From contig NC_064036.1 of assembly GCF_932526225.1 (NCBI RefSeq), positions 2,915,501-2,979,500 on the forward strand: DNA of 64,000 nt, in the 5' to 3' direction. Positions 49,501 to 59,700 of this stretch are shown here, in pieces. A model generated the notes under the pieces. The model was not told where the DNA came from. It was given only the letters and a program-made list of their open reading frames with translations, and did no database searches. The translations under genes and the position numbers were made by a program. Source of the DNA: Nematostella vectensis (lineage: Eukaryota; Cnidaria; Anthozoa; Actiniaria; Edwardsiidae). Each line of letters begins with the position of its first letter. The stretch's first letter is position 1.

Positions 49501-52500
49501 GTATAAGCCTGGCAAACAGTCGGAAATAGGCTCTTGATCGGAAATAGTGTCTTGGTCTTATTTCTTTTGATGTTGCAGCACGACGACAGGAGCAAGAGGC
49601 TTCAGAGTTTTGAAGGGATGTTCGAATTGGTCAATAGCTCACAGGATATCGAGAACTTTGTGAAAACCAATAACCCTGGTCAATTTACTCCACCCAAGAA
49701 ATTGTTTGAAAAGCCTGAAGACGGGACAGTGGTGGTGAGTAGCTTTCAATTTTTTAAGTAAAGATACTTTGTAGCATAGGGATAAAAGTTCACTTTTCTT
49801 TTTGACTTGCAGTCTGTCCCTGATGGAAAACTATCAGTTCATGCCTTAACAGAAACAGTACTGAAGCGTAAATACATAACGTTATATAAAAAGGTTGGTT
49901 TAGTATAATAATAATGCACGAGCAATTGTGTTTGAATAGTCAGCCTTAAGACTTCTCGTTTCTTAGTTTAGGAACCTCTCAGACGATGTAGAAAAAGAAC
50001 GACACGCTATTATCTCAGTTTCTGGACTTAAAGACAGGTAATAGACTTGGGCGAGAGTTTGATGATTCGTTTAAAAGATTTGGATTGCTCGTGATGAAGA
50101 GCTGTTACGTATCTTTATAAACCATTTCTTTTTATCCTCTAGCTATTCGAAGAATCCGTCCTATGGGCGGGCAGATACTGTGGACGCCAACCTCTTGGAA
50201 CAAAAGAACGAAATGAGATTGAAAGAGATGTATAAAGAAATCACAAATGACCAGGTAATATTTAACCATGGTTTGTTATTTTTTTACAACTGGTTCGAAT
50301 TTAATTAGGCTTTGAACATCCGAGGACTGATACGTCACTGTACGTAAAATGTAATATTTTGTGCATGTGATGATACACCTATTTCACAAAAGGTTGTCAG
50401 TGCAAATGGCAACTGGCAAATGGTAAATGGCTTTTGGGTACTAATTATTCGTAAAATTAAAGGTGTTAAATAAAGTCCAGTAATGTTAGCCAAGCATTGG
50501 TAACCTTTAATTGATAACTGTTTTGATTTATCCATATTCTTCGAGAATGGTTACTTTCGGTTGTAGAACTGCTGTTTACAAATCGCCATTTGCACTGACA
50601 ACCTTTATTGAAATAGGCGTATATGATTGCCGTTTGCAGTTAAGTCTATTCACGCCAGACGTCATGACCAAACTGAGCGTGAGTGACGTGGACTTGCAAG
50701 ACGAGGAGTATGATGATGATGAGAGCCTGACAAATATTTACGACAAGAGACAAAGTGTGATCACATCAGCCATGGCCAAACCCAAGACAACGCGTGCGGC
50801 CAAGCATGAGTTTGTAGAACACAACTTCAGAAAACCACAGTTCTGTTACTACTGCAATAAGCTTCTTAAAGGTAAGAAAACTCCTTCTTTTCTACTAATT
50901 GTAAGGCAAGATTACCGATCCAACAGATCTGAACTTACACTATTTAAAGGTGAAGGGGGAAGAAGGTGTATTTTAAGAAAAGGGGAGCCTCGAAAATGTT
51001 CAATGGCCTAAGCGTAAAAAGAAGTGCTTGAATTAGTAAAGATTTCAAATGTTTGTAACATCATCTACCTCCTTTTGTGCCCTGAAGAACTTGAGGTTTT
51101 TTAGATTAACCTAGTATTGAGATGACATTAACATAGTAAATTGGGATGGCACTGTGAGACATTTTGCTGACTTGATGGTAATGTCCTTTATGTGCCCAGG
51201 GTTCATCAAACAGGGCGTCAAGTGTAAGAACTGTAAGATGGGAGTGCATCACAAATGCCAGGAGAATGTACCAGCGTGTAGAGGCAGTCCACTTGTAGGG
51301 GTAAGACCTTCTTGTAACAAATGCAAGGAGAATGTACCAGCGTGTAGAGGCAGTCCACTTGTAGGGGTAAGACCTTCTTGTAACAAATGCCAGGAGAATG
51401 TACCAGCGTGTAGAGGCAGTCCACTTGTAGGGGTAAGACCTTCTTGTAACAAATGCAAGGAGAATGTACCAGCGTGTAGAGGCAGTCCACTTGTAGGGGT
51501 AAGACCTTCTTGTAACAAATGCCAGGAGAATGTACCAGCGTGTAGAGGCAGTCCAATTGTAGGGGTAAGACCATATCACAAATGCCAGGAGAATGTACCA
51601 GCGTGTAGAGGCAGTCCACTTGTAGGGGTAAGACCTTCTTGTAACAAATGCCAGGAGAATTTACCAACGTGTCGAGGCAGTCCACTTGTAAGGGTAAGAC
51701 CTTCTTGTAACAAATGCCAGGAGAATGTACCAGCGTGTAGAGGCAGTCCACTTGTAGGGGTAAGACCTTGTAACAAATGCCAGGAGAATGTACCAGCGTG
51801 TCGAGGCAGTCCACTTGTAGGGGTAAGACCTTCTTGTAACAAATGCCAGGAGAATGTACCAACGTGTCGAGGCAGTCCACTTGTAGGGGTAAGACCTTCT
51901 TGTAACAAATGCCAGGAGAATGTACCAGCGTGTAGAGGCAGTCCACTTGTAGGGGTAAGACCTTCTTGTAACAAATGCCAGGAGAATGTACCAGCGTGTA
52001 GAGGCAGTCCACTTGTAGGGGTAAGACCTTCTTGTAACAAATGCCAGGAGAATGTACCAGCGTGTAGAGGCAGTCCACTTGTAGGGGTAAGACCTTCTTG
52101 TAACAAATGCCAGGAGAATGTACCAGCGTATAGAGGCAGTCCACTTGTAGGGGTAAGACCTTATCACAAATGCCAGGAGAATGTACCAGCGTGTAGAGGC
52201 AGTCCAGTTGTAGGGGTAAGACCTTATCACAAATGCAAGGAGAATGTACCAGCGTGTAGAGGCAGTCCACTTGTAGGGGTAAGACCTTCTTATAACAAAT
52301 GCCAGGAGAATGTACCAGCGTGTAGAGGCAGTCCACTTGTAGGGGTAAGACCTTCTTATAACAAATGCCAGGAGAATGTACCAGCGTGTAGAGGCAGTCC
52401 ACTTGTAGGGGTAAGACCTTCTTGTAACAAATGCCAGGAGAATGTACCAGCGTGTAGAGGCAGTCCACTTGTAGGGGGTAAGACCTTATCACAAATGCCA

Positions 52501-55500
52501 GGAGAATGTACTAACGTGTAGAGACATTCCACCTTATAACAAATGTCAGGAAAATGCGAGAGCGTGTAGAGGCAGTCCACTTGTAGGGGTAAGACCTCAT
52601 CACAAATGCCAGGAGAATGCACCATCGTAGGCAGTCCACTTGTAGGGGTAAGACCTTCTTGTAGCAAATGCCAGGATAATGTACTAGCGTGTAGAGGCAG
52701 TCCACTTGTAGGGGTAATGTAGGGATAATTATCACGAGATGACGAATATTGTGGTGTATAAAAGCACATACACGGGAAACTATACGAGATTGGTAAAGTT
52801 TCTTGTTTCCTTTTTCTTTTCAGAAATCAAAAAGTAGAACCCTACCCACAAAGCCAGCTTATTTGGATACAGAGTTCGACTCTGATGATAGTATGTCGTA
52901 CAGTGACATCGATGAATCTACAACCCCTCCCGTTCGTCGGAAATCCTTCGGCTCTCGTGGCAGATATCAAGACGATCTCTATGGTAAGGATAACTAATAA
53001 TGAGGCGAATCATATTGCCAGGGATAAAGGTATCCTCAGTCGCGTGACTGGTTGGGGTCTTTTCTGTTCCCGTTAATGTAAAATATTTTTTGTCCGAGAA
53101 GGCAAGGTAAGAGGGATGTCTGCATTTTTGGTTTCCCTTCTAGTTGAGTTTTAACATTGACAATCTCTTGACCCTGCTTATCAATGCCATTTATCTTGCA
53201 GACACGGCGGAGGAATGTCTCAGTAGCGTGGTAAGTAAGAATAGGTATAACGAACATACAAAGACGTGCGTGGTACACTGTGGCATAATCAGTAATGTCT
53301 CGTTCCCAGGGCAGCAGAACGTTTGGAGTGGCCCTGTATGACTACGCCGGTGAAAACGATGGTGACATGCCTTTGAGGTATGCACACAGGCAAAGGTTTA
53401 TGGGGACTCTTGAGGATGTTTCACTTATCACATATTCTTTATTGTAGGGCTGGCGACCGGATTGAAATCAAGAGTACCGCGGATGATAGTTGGTGGGAGG
53501 TACTGAACTGCCTTCCTTTTTTTTCGGACGAGAGATGTGCATGAAAACAATTCGTATGTCTACAGGTGTCTCTGGTGTCGCGATCGTATCGTACTATGTC
53601 TAAAGGTGTCTGTGTGTATCGTAATGGTGTCGTACTTTGTCTATAGGTGTCTGATGGTGTCATGAACGTGTCGTACTGTGTCCATAGGTGCCCGTGTCCT
53701 GACCGTGTTGTTGTTGTTGTTGGTGTCGCAATCGTGACATTTCTACAGGTGTCTCTTGGTGTCGTGATTGTGTCGTGACATGTCTATAGGTGTCTGTTGG
53801 TGTCGTGATCGTGTCTTACCTTGCCTGTTGGTGTAGTGACAAGTATATAGGTGTCTGTTGTTGTCGTGATTGTGTCGTGACACGTTTTTGTGTGTCTCTT
53901 GATGTCGTGATCGTGACATGTCAACAGGTGTCTGACGTTGTCGTGATCGTGTCCTGACATGTCTAAAGGTGTCTGTTGGTGTCATGATTGTGTCGTGACA
54001 CGTCTATGGGTGCCACTTTGTGTCGTGATCTTGACATGTATATATGTGTCTGTTGGTGTCGTTATCGTCTCGTGGTATGTCTCTATGTGTCTTTTGTTCT
54101 CGTGATCGTCTCGTGGTATGTCTCTAGGTGTGTGTTGGTGTATTAATATATCTATAAGTGTTTGCGGCTGTCGCACCATATCTACCATGGTAGCTTCAAT
54201 GGTTATTTATGATAAATATTTTTTTTTCTTCTCTTCTGAAGGGAAAACGTGGTGACCTGACTGGATATTTCCCGGCTTCATATGTACAGGTACATAGAGA
54301 GCCGCTCTCGTTGTTGTCATTTGATATTAGGGTGATTAAGATCCACGACGCGGGCAAGAGGACGCCACCTCGCGCTCGATTGATTGACGTTTGATTGCGC
54401 GCGCACGCTAATTTTTGCCGGCGCCCCGTCCTGAAGAGGACGTGAAAAAGCATGAAATGCCGTTCTGAACAGGGGCCCGTTTCTCGAAACACCCGAGAAT
54501 TCTCGGGCCCGAAAACGTTTTATTCCTTAAATGTGAAAAGCTGGCTAATTCCTTTAAAATTTATGGTATCTAAATGTGTTGAAATATCGTCAAACATCGT
54601 GTTTTACCACAAAGATTCATGTGAAGGATAATCCTCTTTTTGGTTTTATAGATTTTGATCTTTCCCGAACTTCTCGGACCCGAAATTCACATTGCTAAAA
54701 TATTAAGAAAGTTCTCGGGACCTCGCAGTCACCCGAGACTTTTCGGGTAACTTTTTGGCTTTAGCAAAACTTCGAAAATAGCCCTATTGAGCGTAACCAT
54801 TTGGAATACAAACCAAGTGGAAGTTTAAACTGTTTCTAAAACATGAAAGCGGTTCTCCAGAAGAAAAACATGCGAAATTTTTTGAGCAAAAATGCAAAAT
54901 AAAGTTTTCGGGCCCGAGAATTCTTGGGTGTTTCGAGAAACGGGCGCCAGGACGCGACGCCGGCAAGAAAAGCGTTCGCGCGCAACCGAACGTGCGCGAG
55001 GCGGCGTCTTTTTATCGGCGTCGTGGATCTAAATCACCCTATTGTTTCATTGTTGCATGCACGTGTTGCCTCTGCTGCACTGTTAGCTTTTTATACTGCA
55101 CGTTCCTCGCGCGTGTAGACAGACCGCAATTTATTTATTTTTTGGTGCCAAAACGAGCATTTGTTAAGTCTTCTAGTATGTTGTGTATTTAGGTCATATC
55201 CAAAGACGAAACCATCTTGAGATGCTTATTTGACTTCGCGGGTCAGGAGAAGGATGAACTTAGTGTCGTAGCCAATCAAGTAAGTGAGGCATTCGCATAG
55301 GTAGCTTACAGGACATTCTAGTAAGTATGCACATGATTAACAAATTAACTCTTAGCACAATTCCTCGTGAGATGTCGCTCTCATTCATCATAATTATTTT
55401 TATGGGAGCAATTACCTTACCCTTACCCCCCTTTTAACAGCCGCACCCCACAGTTTAATTGAAATAAAAAAATCTCCTACCCCGTAGGGTCTTTTGGTTG

Positions 55501-55707
55501 GGAGGGGAGGCATGATTTCTAAGGGATAGGCGGACGCACCTCCGGTCTATAGGCCTGTTACTGTAATTTTTATTTAGAAAATAATCAAAAAATATATTGC
55601 AGATTCTGGTGCAAGTTCGGGACGAAGGCAATGGATGGATTATCGGAAGAACGGGGACCGTGGAAGGTGCGATCCCCAGCTCGTACGTGGAAATAGTGAC
55701 ACAATGA
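43567..55707 (+). CDS. F-BAR - C1 - SH3 - SH3 adaptor (Bzz1/FCHSD-like), 21 exons
   Basis: Exons end with GT and begin after AG, all in phase: 43567-43669, 44688-44796, 45087-45153, 45791-45880, 48371-48433, 48515-48592, 48772-48888, 49334-49414, 49579-49734, 49813-49893, 49967-50037, 50143-50254, 50640-50871, 51200-51300, 52824-52983, 53202-53230, 53310-53377, 53448-53499, 54242-54289, 55193-55279, 55603-55707 (2010 nt, 669 aa). ATG 43567 (AAATATGGCG) is preferred; in-frame ATGs exist upstream. Residues 1 to about 280 are F-BAR helices (YKK repeats, NAHNSYVLQLSAVNG). The C1 spans about 432-480 with H432, C445, C448, C462, C465, H470, C473 and C480. SH3-1 (VALYDYAGEN, DDSWWE, GYFPASYV) and SH3-2 (CLFDFAGQEKDEL, GWIIGR, AIPSSYVEIV) follow. 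Such proteins bend membranes and recruit WASP-type actin nucleators at endocytic sites. The C1 lacks the PKC-type loop and may not bind diacylglycerol. Confidence 0.9.
45506..45665 (+). mobile_element. 160-bp MITE, CAGG...CCTG ends
   Basis: GAAATC at 45500-45505 is repeated at 45666-45671 around CAGGCGCGTACACAGG ... CCTGGGAATGCACCTG, an imperfect inverted repeat. The body contains CCCTTGGCAGCCAAAAAGTG and CATATGATACCTATGACTGC, shared with the copies at 60.1 kb and 17.0 kb. It lies in intron 3 of the F-BAR gene. Confidence 0.75.
46599..47297 (-). pseudogene. C-terminal half of a Ty3/Gypsy integrase
   Basis: The frame opens after the deletion with TVIKCLEQIFTLCGTPSYIH and SDRGASLISQELKEYLSARG, the second catalytic Asp context of rve integrases, followed by TTPYHPIGNSQVERYNGIIW (catalytic Glu in QVERYN). 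WEQMLPDALHSIRSLLCTST and TPHERFFNFQRRS match the C-terminal extension. The first catalytic Asp and the zinc-binding HHCC region are missing. The frame runs past the LTR remnant into flanking DNA before stopping, so the protein is not functional. Confidence 0.75.
47267..47839 (-). CDS. LTR-retrotransposon Gag capsid-like protein (truncated)
   Basis: ATG 47839 lies 28 bp after the LTR candidate. The frame has the retrotransposon gag (UBN2/Retrotrans_gag-like) pattern: AKEWKHWPKTFENFIAEC, YDSAIQVLKQLFIKTPNEIF, RHLLATRRQKTGETLTEFLQ and LIRDSFINGLNSPFIRQRLL. No zinc knuckle follows. Instead the frame ends shortly after AFDQANALDLAQKNSDSYS, where the internal deletion joins it to integrase sequence in another frame. 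Gag normally forms the retroelement particle; this copy is unlikely to do so alone. Confidence 0.7.
   Translation of the reverse strand: MDTVLKPHRLDLDPNSPTAAKEWKHWPKTFENFIAECGSMAPDRYRTLINYVSHNVYEYIEDCSTYDSAIQVLKQLFIKTPNEIFARHLLATRRQKTGETLTEFLQELRRLSKDCNVKAVSAEQYREELIRDSFINGLNSPFIRQRLLENRELDLKTAFDQANALDLAQKNSDSYSVPLRTCTPPLLSSA
47867..48001 (-). repeat. 5' LTR candidate
   Basis: TG...CA-bounded segment upstream of gag, with a TTTATTG A/T-rich core. Its 3' end is shared with the sequence at 46690-46709. The other LTR is almost wholly lost. Confidence 0.55.
51253..52715. repeat. 66-bp tandem array duplicating the end of the C1 exon plus its splice donor
   Basis: About 22 units. Each has 48 nt matching the end of exon 14 (AAATGCCAGGAGAATGTACC through CCACTTGTAGGG), then 18 nt of intron (GTAAGACCTTCTTGTAAC). 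Some units have a shortened intron part (GTAAGACCTTATCAC). As 66 is a multiple of 3, the frame stays open from the C1 exon through roughly 18 units, to 52521. An extra G near 52478 (GTAGGGGGTAAG) then shifts it. Later units (52530-52715) are more diverged. Each unit encodes KCQENVPACRGSPLVG plus VRPSCN. Confidence 0.97.
53557..54165. repeat. degenerate minisatellite in F-BAR intron 18
   Basis: Diverged units of about 40-50 bp share GGTGTCTGTTGGTGTCGTGA and TCGTGTCGTGACATGTCTA blocks. They lie between the SH3-1 exons (53499 and 54242). Minus-strand frames across it (Thr/Arg/His-rich) are repeat artefacts. Confidence 0.85.
54330..55039. mobile_element. 710-bp foldback element with TA target site (mariner-like MITE)
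   Basis: TA (54328-54329) precedes GGGTGATTAAGATCCACGAC, and the complement GTCGTGGATCTAAATCACCC ends at TA 55040-55041. The inverted ends extend for about 110 bp through GCGCG-rich and GCCGGCGCC blocks. Immediately inside lies a second inverted repeat of about 45 bp (GGGCCCGTTTCTCGAAACAC, near 54471, and its complement ending near 54951). Either this is one element with very long arms or one MITE nested in another. It is in intron 19 of the F-BAR gene. Confidence 0.75.
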
Positions 55708-56047
55708 TCCCTCGCCTTTCAGTATAGTCTACCGATTTATTCACCTGTTACACGGTGATCCCTAATCTTTTAATCTAGTCTACCGGTTTATTTACCAGCG
55801 ACACAGTGATCCCTCGCCCTTTACTCTAGTCTACCGATTTATTTACGAGTGACACAGTGATCCCTCGTTAGTTACTCTAGTTTACCGATTAATTTACACA
55901 GTGATCCTTGTTGGTTACCCTAGTCTACCAATTTATTTACCAGTGACACAGTGATCCTTGTTGGTTACTCTAGTCTACCAATTTATTTACCAGTGACACC
56001 TCGATGGTTACTCTAGTCTACCAATTTATTTACCAGTGACACAGTGA
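55696..56047. repeat. 51-bp tandem repeat seeded on the F-BAR stop codon
   Basis: The last codons GTGACACAATGA and the following TCCCTCG are the first part of a repeat recurring about seven times downstream (GTGACACAGTGATCC, then CTAGTCTACC(G/A)ATTTATTTACC). Some later units are 42-50 bp. Each early copy keeps the stop-like TGA in the same context. The array forms the proximal 3' UTR. Confidence 0.9.
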
Positions 56048-56595
56048 ACAGTCGCAAAAATATCTAATTGTAACTAAATTTGTTCACCAACCAAAAAACA
56101 TGATAATTAATTTTTTTAAATTAACTTTTTTACTTCTATTTAATATAGCAAGGTTGGGTTTTAGAAATATATAAATGAAATAGCACATGTTCGAAAAGTA
56201 AAAAAAAAACGAAAACGTTGGAGAAATAGAAAGTTGAATTGAACAAATCATATTGTTAAAAAAACATGTATAATTGTAAACAATTATATAAAAATAAAAA
56301 TCTAATATTTGCTTATAGTGCCCTACTCTGTCTCCTAAAACTGCTCCATTAGCTTGCTTCCTGCAATTTGCGGATCTTGCCTCCCTCCCCACCCTTTTCA
56401 AACTGACATACATAATAACACACCGCTTGGAAGCATCTACTGTTATTTATTTGGGTATCTTTTCAATTGGGTGGGCATCTTACATGAAATTGATTGAGAT
56501 TTCTCTGTGTATCACGGATCTACAAGTATTCAAATGTTTAGTATTGTTTTCTATATGAAAGCATGTCATCACTATAATTACAATTAAGAAAGCCT

Positions 56596-56601
56596 TTTAT
56601 T
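56596..56601 (-). terminator. NECAP polyadenylation signal candidate
   Basis: AATAAA on the minus strand, 156 bp after the NECAP stop codon, with surrounding A/T-rich sequence. Confidence 0.4.
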
Positions 56602-56756
56602 GTGTCATAGAGATCACTCTCATATACATATTCCATTTCCTGCTAGAAAATATAAAATATAACTTTGTGTTCCACAAGGTACTGAATCTCTACATGACTG
56701 ACTTCTTCATTACAATTAAGACAATGGCTGCTAAGGATTTATCGATCTACACAGGC

Positions 56757-59700
56757 TTAAAACTGCACCCAGCCTCCACCAGAATTATTACTTGGGTTTG
56801 AGTTAGAGCTAGAGGAAAAAAAACAGGTTTAGTTTAAATTGCACACACATTAACTGAGCGCACAGAAGGGACAATAAATGCAGAGTGTTACACTGCTATT
56901 TGAAGTTAAAACTTGTAACTCTATTAAGCAGCACCCTTAAAAACATGCCAAAGTGGTAACTTAAGAGGTTGACCTCAGAATGGAGACTCAAAAGGAAAGC
57001 AATGAAACGTTATAGCCTATCTTACAATAAAAGCCACTGCAAATTGCCTAAATGATATGGGTTTTATGTCAAATTTGGTTAATCATTTTTGCCACTAAAG
57101 AGTTCTTCGATCCAGCAATGAGATTTTCTAGCTGCTTATTAGAGGTAATAGTATTATCATTGAATAATACAATTGGGATTGGATAATAGGGACCACAGCC
57201 ACTCGATGAAGGTGGTCGCTCAATAAAGGTATAAATACAACTGTATGACTAGAAAAGCTACAGACAAGCTGTAGTATACCTAGGTGGTTTGGGTAGGTGT
57301 GGTTGAATCGGGGGAAATAAATCATGGTTGAAATGGCGTTTTTTGCCTCTGTGAAAACAGAGGGGGTTTGCTGATATTTACAGGCCTTTACAGGGCTCTA
57401 ATAAAGAGCTAATGCTGTAAACATCAGTAAAGTCACTTTGTTATTTCACTAATTGGTCAATCAATAAGGCTGAAGAAAAGAATACTATGGGTAAAGCTAA
57501 ACCTACCTGTCAGCAGAGGTAAAATCTCCCCAGTCCGACAGTCCCTGCTGGGAAGCTGGTTGATTTGGTGTTGATGAGGATACAAAGTCAGAGAATAGGG
57601 ATTGAGAGGAGATGGGGTTTTGAACTTGAGGAGTTCGTCTAGGAGAAAGCGGAGACATACCATCACCAACCGCCCCGGGGGGAGGGGCTAGTTTGGGTGC
57701 AGTGCTCCCAGGTGGAGGTGGGAAAGCCCCTATCGATCCACCAGCTGAAAAATAAAAACAGTCAAGCAGCAAATGGTCACAGAACAGTCAAAGATAATGT
57801 GAAAAAATCAACTGCAAACAAACCAAAAGAGTAAAGAAAGCCATTATCTAGGGTTCCGACAGATTTAAATTAATTATCTAATTGAGACATTTAGCTTTTT
57901 TTTTAAATGTACCGCACTAAAGGAGCACAACTTTTATTGAAGGTATTACCAGTATGGCCTTCTCATTTCATCACAGAAACAGTGGCACCTTTTTGGGAAA
58001 CCCTGTAATCCCTGGGAACCTTGGATGCTATAGCGAATGAATTCTTAGTGAAAGGAAAAACTATTCAAGCTACAGTAAATCAGACATTTGCAAAACTAGG
58101 GCTTCACATATCAAGTTGCAAATACTTTAAACCAAATATAGCAAATACACATTTATGTCTATACAAGCCCAGGTGTCTAGCCATTGATTCACAGAACATT
58201 GGTGGCTATATAAAGGTAACCTTCATACTAAATAGTCATACTTTTGTGTGCCTGAAACATTGCTTACCTGGCTTAGGTCTGTTTGTAGATTTTGAACTCT
58301 AAATTGGATAATAATATATGACAATCAGGTTTTGAGTCATATTCAGAATGGCAAATCACAGGTAGCCCAAGCTCTTTATTTGTCCCTATTGATATTTATG
58401 GTAAATAAAGGGCGTAAAACAAAATTATTGAAAAATAAAAAACAACTTGTTGAAAAGACGTGTGTAGTCTAGTGAGTTGTGTTTGTGTTTATTTTTAGAG
58501 AGTTCAACTCACACTGCACCTTGTAATTTTAGAAAATCTTGTGTTGATTGTAACTCTATAATATTCAGTTTATTTAGAAAATCTTCCTACCCCAATATTT
58601 ATGTGTATAGTTTGTCCTTCTTTGAAAGCCAAGTCCAGCTTGGGCTCATCTGCTTTTGGCAAGCTTTTCTCTGCCTCAAATTGTTCATTCTGCTTAACCC
58701 ACCTGAAAAATCACAAAAATAGATGAACACTTGAATAAATGATCACTTCTCAAAAACCAAATCAATGAGCAAGTGTTAAACATGCAAGTCAGCGCAAAGT
58801 GCTGCAGGTTTTGCTACTTGTGACAGCTTGTGTTTTATTTGGCCTCCAGCTTGATATCATAGAGTAAAAGAATCTCTTAGACTATTTGACCTTTTGCTAT
58901 TTGAAATCTGTAATTAAGTACCTTGATGTAGGTAGGCCATAACAAACAGTAATTTGCAATCACAGTTTCTGGTGCTTACTTGAAATGATCTTGTAATGCA
59001 ACATTGAAATCAAATGCATCTCCTCGGTCTGAGAAACCCATTCCTATAAACGCATGCCGTCCTGTTGGACATCAAAGCAACATATCTAAACAACACTTTT
59101 CGGACAAACTGTCTGGCAAGTTATTTTGAGTTATTTCAATATGAGTTATTTGAGTTATTTCTATATCTATATTTCCAGTATAAGCGTACGCTACTTTATA
59201 CTATTGTATAGGGGAGTAATTTATTAAAGTAAAGTTAAAGTGATTTGTTACAGTGACTTACCATTATCATCGACAATCTTTAATACAAAGTATCTGCTGC
59301 TATCCAGGACCCCCTCTACTGCTAGACCAGGGTAGTTATCCACTGGACACTTAGCAAACAGTTCACCTAAATAAACATAAACCAATAGTTTATCAGGAAT
59401 TTGTCAACAACTTAATATTCCATCATCATTATCCTTCCACCTAAGCTGAGATAGCCCACATTTTTTTTCTCCACATCTTGTCTGCCAAGGGACCCTGTGT
59501 CCCTAGAGAGTGTATAAACAGGGATTGACAGTTTGCTGGACCTCTTGGGGGGGGCATGTTTTTAAAAAGCATTCACAAAATTCATGTTATGCAGAGGAAT
59601 ACTTATGAGTTGTTTAAGCCCTTCTATGGAGGGGGAGAGGTTATAAAGTCCTGTAACATTTTCATCACACTTTTAAATGCAATAAGTAATGTCACTGAAA

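Noticed and set aside
51218..52492. Minus-strand 424-codon and overlapping open frames across the C1-derived array
   Set aside because: They are antisense shadows of a 66-bp repeat whose plus strand is homologous to a real exon end.
53743..54188. Minus-strand Thr/His/Arg-rich open frames
   Set aside because: They arise from the degenerate minisatellite within F-BAR intron 18.
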